From JBGSOW01 sp041738875 (lineage in GTDB: Bacteria; Patescibacteriota; Dojkabacteria; CALFHW01), in NCBI GenBank assembly GCA_041738875.1, contig JBGSOW010000081.1, positions 1 to 15,318 of the forward strand: 15,318 bases of DNA. The letters are read 5' to 3'. Position numbers and translations under genes: made by a program. This document shows, piece after piece, positions 13,006 through 15,318 of this stretch. Each line of letters starts with the position of its first letter. The stretch's first letter is position 1. Below the pieces are notes generated by a model. The model worked only from the letters and a program-made list of their open reading frames with translations. It did not search any database and was not told where the DNA came from.

Positions 13006-14928
13006 TCAATTTATTTTATTATAGTCGAAAACCATCTCTAGTAAAGCGGAGGTACTCCAAGCCTGCAAAATTGCACCTCGTGGCTGCAATGCGAATGGCG
13101 TATAGATCTCGTGAAAATTTTGTAGGCCTTTATTTTCAAATTCTTGGATGAACTTGGTCAGCAAAAGTTTATATTCTGATTTGAGATTTTCTTTTGGCAA
13201 AGTATGTTTTAGTGCGCCTGAGTAGAGGATAAATAGCCACGGCCATACCATGCCGTTGTGATAGGCATGATCACGAGAGTTTTGATCTCCACTGTAAGAA
13301 CTTACAAACTTTTCAGAATCAGGATCAAGAGTGCGCAAGCCCAAAGGAGTAAGTAATTTTTCACTTACCATCTCTAGAACATTTCTTGCAATTTCGCCAG
13401 AAACTAGATTGAATGGTAAACCAATTGCTGCTAATTGGTTTGGTCTAAATGAATTATCTTTTTCTCCGGATGATTTGACTGTATCTGCAAAATAGCCTTC
13501 AGCAAGTAAGAATTCGCGTGAAAAGTTCTGCTTTACTTGCTCTTGTACGAGGTCTAAATCACTAATGTTTGAACCTGAGTAACCTAGTAGATTATTTAAT
13601 TGAATCGTTATGTTTAGTGCGTTATACCACAATGCTTGTATTTCAACCGCAGCACCACTTCTATCAATGATAGGGATACCGTTCTCAGTGGCATCCATCC
13701 AAGTAAGAGCTGAGCCTTCAGGTGCATATATAAAGCCATTTTCTGAGACATGCGCTTGCGAGTATTTGTTCTGGTTTATCTCTTTTAGCTTCTGGGTCAT
13801 CGTTGGTAAAAGTAGTCTGAGCGTCGAGCGGTCCTGGGTTACGCTCCAGTAGTGGAAAACCGCAATATAATACCAGAAGATAGCGTCAATACTATTGTAA
13901 CTATTTTGTTCACCAACTGTATTAGGCATAAGGTTGTCTGAGTGTTCCAAAATTTCGTGCCACCTCAACAGCAGATATCTAGCTTCCTCGATTTTCCCAG
14001 TGGCGAGAAGAATACCTTTAAAACTTATGAAGGTATCACGTCCCCATTCGCCAAACCAATGATATCCAGCAAGAATTCCTACTTTATTTCCATTGCGGAC
14101 GATTACTTTGTCAGCTGCTACTAGGATTTTTTTTGCAAAATCAGGGTAATTTTCTATTAGACCAGCAAATAGGTTGGAAGTCTGATCTTTTGGCTCAATT
14201 AAATTCGCTCGGACTGATTTAAACATACCACTGATATTTAAACCCAAATCCGAAATAGGGGTAAATTTAAATCTAATCCAGATTGAACTATTCCCACGTT
14301 TTATATCTGAAGTTAACTCAACTAGCTTTAAAAGATCTTCATACGCCTCATAACCACGCGATTTTTCCTCGTTATAAAAGTGGTCTCTACTGATATCTTT
14401 TTTAACTTCGATTTCGGCGTTTGTTTCTATTTTTAATTTACCTCCAGGCAGTTCTATACTGACAGTTTTTCCATAACTTTTGACTTTTAATTCACCCAAT
14501 GAAAGCTGCAGACCAATATCATCAGGCAGTCTATATGTAATCAAAGGCGTAAATTTAATATGTGCTGAGTCCAGTTTGGATTCTATTTCATAGTTAAGTC
14601 TAGTTTCGTTGCTTTCGGAATTAAATTCGATAGATTTTCTAATTTTAACTTGCGAGCAGTTAATTATTTGTGTTGGAATAATGGTGTTTTCGATTCTAGA
14701 GAGGAAGTTAGGTAGTGACGCGCTTTTCTCTCGATACGAAACCCCCGAAAAATCGTAGACTTTTGTCTTGGTAAATAACACTTCGTTTATTGCTGCGACG
14801 ATTACTCTTCTAGAGAAATTGGGTAGTCCTGCGACTAATAGACCGTGATATTTTCTGGTGAATCCTACTGCCAAGTCGAATGATGCATATCCGCTATATG
14901 TATTTGTAAGAATGAATTCACTTTCCAT
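13006..14928 (-). CDS. GH133 glycogen debranching enzyme (amylo-alpha-1,6-glucosidase)
   Basis: The 640 residue protein has the bacterial GDE layout. The N-terminal domain contains LTNTYSGYASFDL and TRKYHGLLVAGLP (24-36). The C-terminal alpha/alpha-barrel contains GYHWFGEWGRDTFIS (288-302), the equivalent of the usual GYPWF-WGRD motif, then LTWMDA (408-413), SFRPNQL (493-499), YHNGMVWPWL (556-565) and LQAWS (621-625). It should hydrolyse alpha-1,6 branch stubs of glycogen so that the phosphorylase and glucoamylase can continue. It starts inside the GH57 gene: ATG 14928 overlaps the GH57 stop TGA (14918-14920) by 11 nt. There is no Shine-Dalgarno sequence, which fits translational coupling. 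The stop is TGA. No signal peptide is seen, so it is cytoplasmic like its neighbours. Confidence 0.92.
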   Translation of the reverse strand: MESEFILTNTYSGYASFDLAVGFTRKYHGLLVAGLPNFSRRVIVAAINEVLFTKTKVYDFSGVSYREKSASLPNFLSRIENTIIPTQIINCSQVKIRKSIEFNSESNETRLNYEIESKLDSAHIKFTPLITYRLPDDIGLQLSLGELKVKSYGKTVSIELPGGKLKIETNAEIEVKKDISRDHFYNEEKSRGYEAYEDLLKLVELTSDIKRGNSSIWIRFKFTPISDLGLNISGMFKSVRANLIEPKDQTSNLFAGLIENYPDFAKKILVAADKVIVRNGNKVGILAGYHWFGEWGRDTFISFKGILLATGKIEEARYLLLRWHEILEHSDNLMPNTVGEQNSYNSIDAIFWYYIAVFHYWSVTQDRSTLRLLLPTMTQKLKEINQNKYSQAHVSENGFIYAPEGSALTWMDATENGIPIIDRSGAAVEIQALWYNALNITIQLNNLLGYSGSNISDLDLVQEQVKQNFSREFLLAEGYFADTVKSSGEKDNSFRPNQLAAIGLPFNLVSGEIARNVLEMVSEKLLTPLGLRTLDPDSEKFVSSYSGDQNSRDHAYHNGMVWPWLFILYSGALKHTLPKENLKSEYKLLLTKFIQEFENKGLQNFHEIYTPFALQPRGAILQAWSTSALLEMVFDYNKIN

Positions 14929-15318
14929 ATTTTTTTATATTGTAATTAAGCTGCTGTTCGAAATCTTCCAAAACGTTCATATAATTTATAAAAGCATTAT
15001 AAGGCGAGTCGTAAGGGCTGAAGTATTTGTGAACATCCCCATCAGACCAGAATTTTGTCGACATATAGTAGAAATGATCAGAAGTCTGCAGCCTACGCCA
15101 AATATCTAGAACTTTGTCGGAGATTGTTTTCGGTAATTTTTCTTTTGCGGTTTTAATCAACTTTTTTTCTAATGAATAGACTTTCTTTAAAGATGAATCT
15201 TGCATTTTATTTCCAGTCCAAGCGCTAAGGTCTCTTTCTAAATCAGCCCAAGAAACGGATTTTTCAAAGCTTAATTCACCTGCAGAGGATCTTCCTTCTG
15301 CTGCTTCACTAAGTGACA
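14918..15318 (-). CDS. GH57 alpha-amylase/glucanotransferase-type enzyme, C-terminal part
   Basis: The frame is open to the right window edge, giving the last 132 residues; the ATG at 15205 is internal, not the start. The sequence VSWADLERDLSAWTGNKMQ and then LQTSDHFYYMSTKFWSDGDV and HKYFSPYDSPYNAFINYMN is highly typical of the C-terminal region of bacterial GH57 alpha-amylase-like proteins. The catalytic (beta/alpha)7 domain, with its Glu nucleophile and Asp acid, lies outside the window, so I cannot say whether it is hydrolytic or a 4-alpha-glucanotransferase. It is the most upstream visible gene of the glucan operon and is coupled to the GH133 gene by an 11 nt overlap. The operon promoter must lie further upstream. 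Confidence 0.88.
   Translation of the reverse strand, partial: SLSEAAEGRSSAGELSFEKSVSWADLERDLSAWTGNKMQDSSLKKVYSLEKKLIKTAKEKLPKTISDKVLDIWRRLQTSDHFYYMSTKFWSDGDVHKYFSPYDSPYNAFINYMNVLEDFEQQLNYNIKKYGK

Noticed and set aside
14918..14928. TGA read as glycine, as in some CPR lineages
   Set aside because: TGA terminates the GH57, GH133 and EamA genes at sensible family ends and at coupled junctions, and no conserved motif here needs an in-frame TGA.
14918..15205. A free-standing 95 aa gene starting at ATG 15205
   Set aside because: The frame continues upstream without a stop to the window edge with clear GH57 sequence (VSWADLERDLSAW), so this ATG is internal.

Overview
The window looks like chromosomal sequence from a small-genome, AT-rich bacterium, most likely a Candidate Phyla Radiation (Patescibacteria) lineage. 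This is an inference from compact gene packing with 1 to 14 nt overlaps, apparent leaderless starts, a DUF1704-type peptidase, a short archaeal-type thymidylate synthase homologue and a fused glucan phosphorylase. TGA is used as a normal stop at tightly overlapping genes, so the standard bacterial code applies. I see no rRNA, tRNA, CRISPR array, insertion sequence or phage genes.

Layout. 1-1604 (minus): a truncated DUF1704-like zinc peptidase downstream of an EamA-type transporter. 1717-2856 (plus): cyclopropane-fatty-acyl-phospholipid synthase, divergent from the transporter. 2857-3701: gene-poor and rich in inverted repeats; it holds one small two-helix membrane protein (3152-3334, minus) bracketed by two large imperfect hairpins. 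3720-4352 (plus): a divergent ThyA-family protein. 4366-5508 (minus): a GT4 glycosyltransferase with an extended -10 promoter. 5708-6472 (minus): an unrecognised 254 aa protein, followed by what looks like its frameshifted C-terminus (5578-5721). 6634-7529 (minus): an ImmA/IrrE-type metallopeptidase coupled by a TAATG overlap to a two-helix membrane protein.

7581-15318 (minus) is a storage-glucan breakdown operon: GH57 amylase-type enzyme (C-terminus only), GH133 debranching enzyme, GH15 glucoamylase-type enzyme, and a 1148 aa fusion of phosphoglucomutase/phosphomannomutase with alpha-glucan phosphorylase. None of the N-termini visible has a signal peptide, so the pathway should be cytoplasmic. 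GH57 and GH133 would trim and debranch the polymer, GH15 would release glucose, and the fusion would convert chain ends to glucose-1-phosphate and then glucose-6-phosphate within one polypeptide.

Most interesting points: the mutase-phosphorylase fusion; the ThyA homologue that keeps the catalytic Cys but lacks the phosphate-binding arginines; the coupled peptidase/membrane-protein pair; the structured, repeat-rich spacer at 2857-3600; and recurrent -10-like hexamers 5-7 nt before start codons, which suggest leaderless mRNAs.
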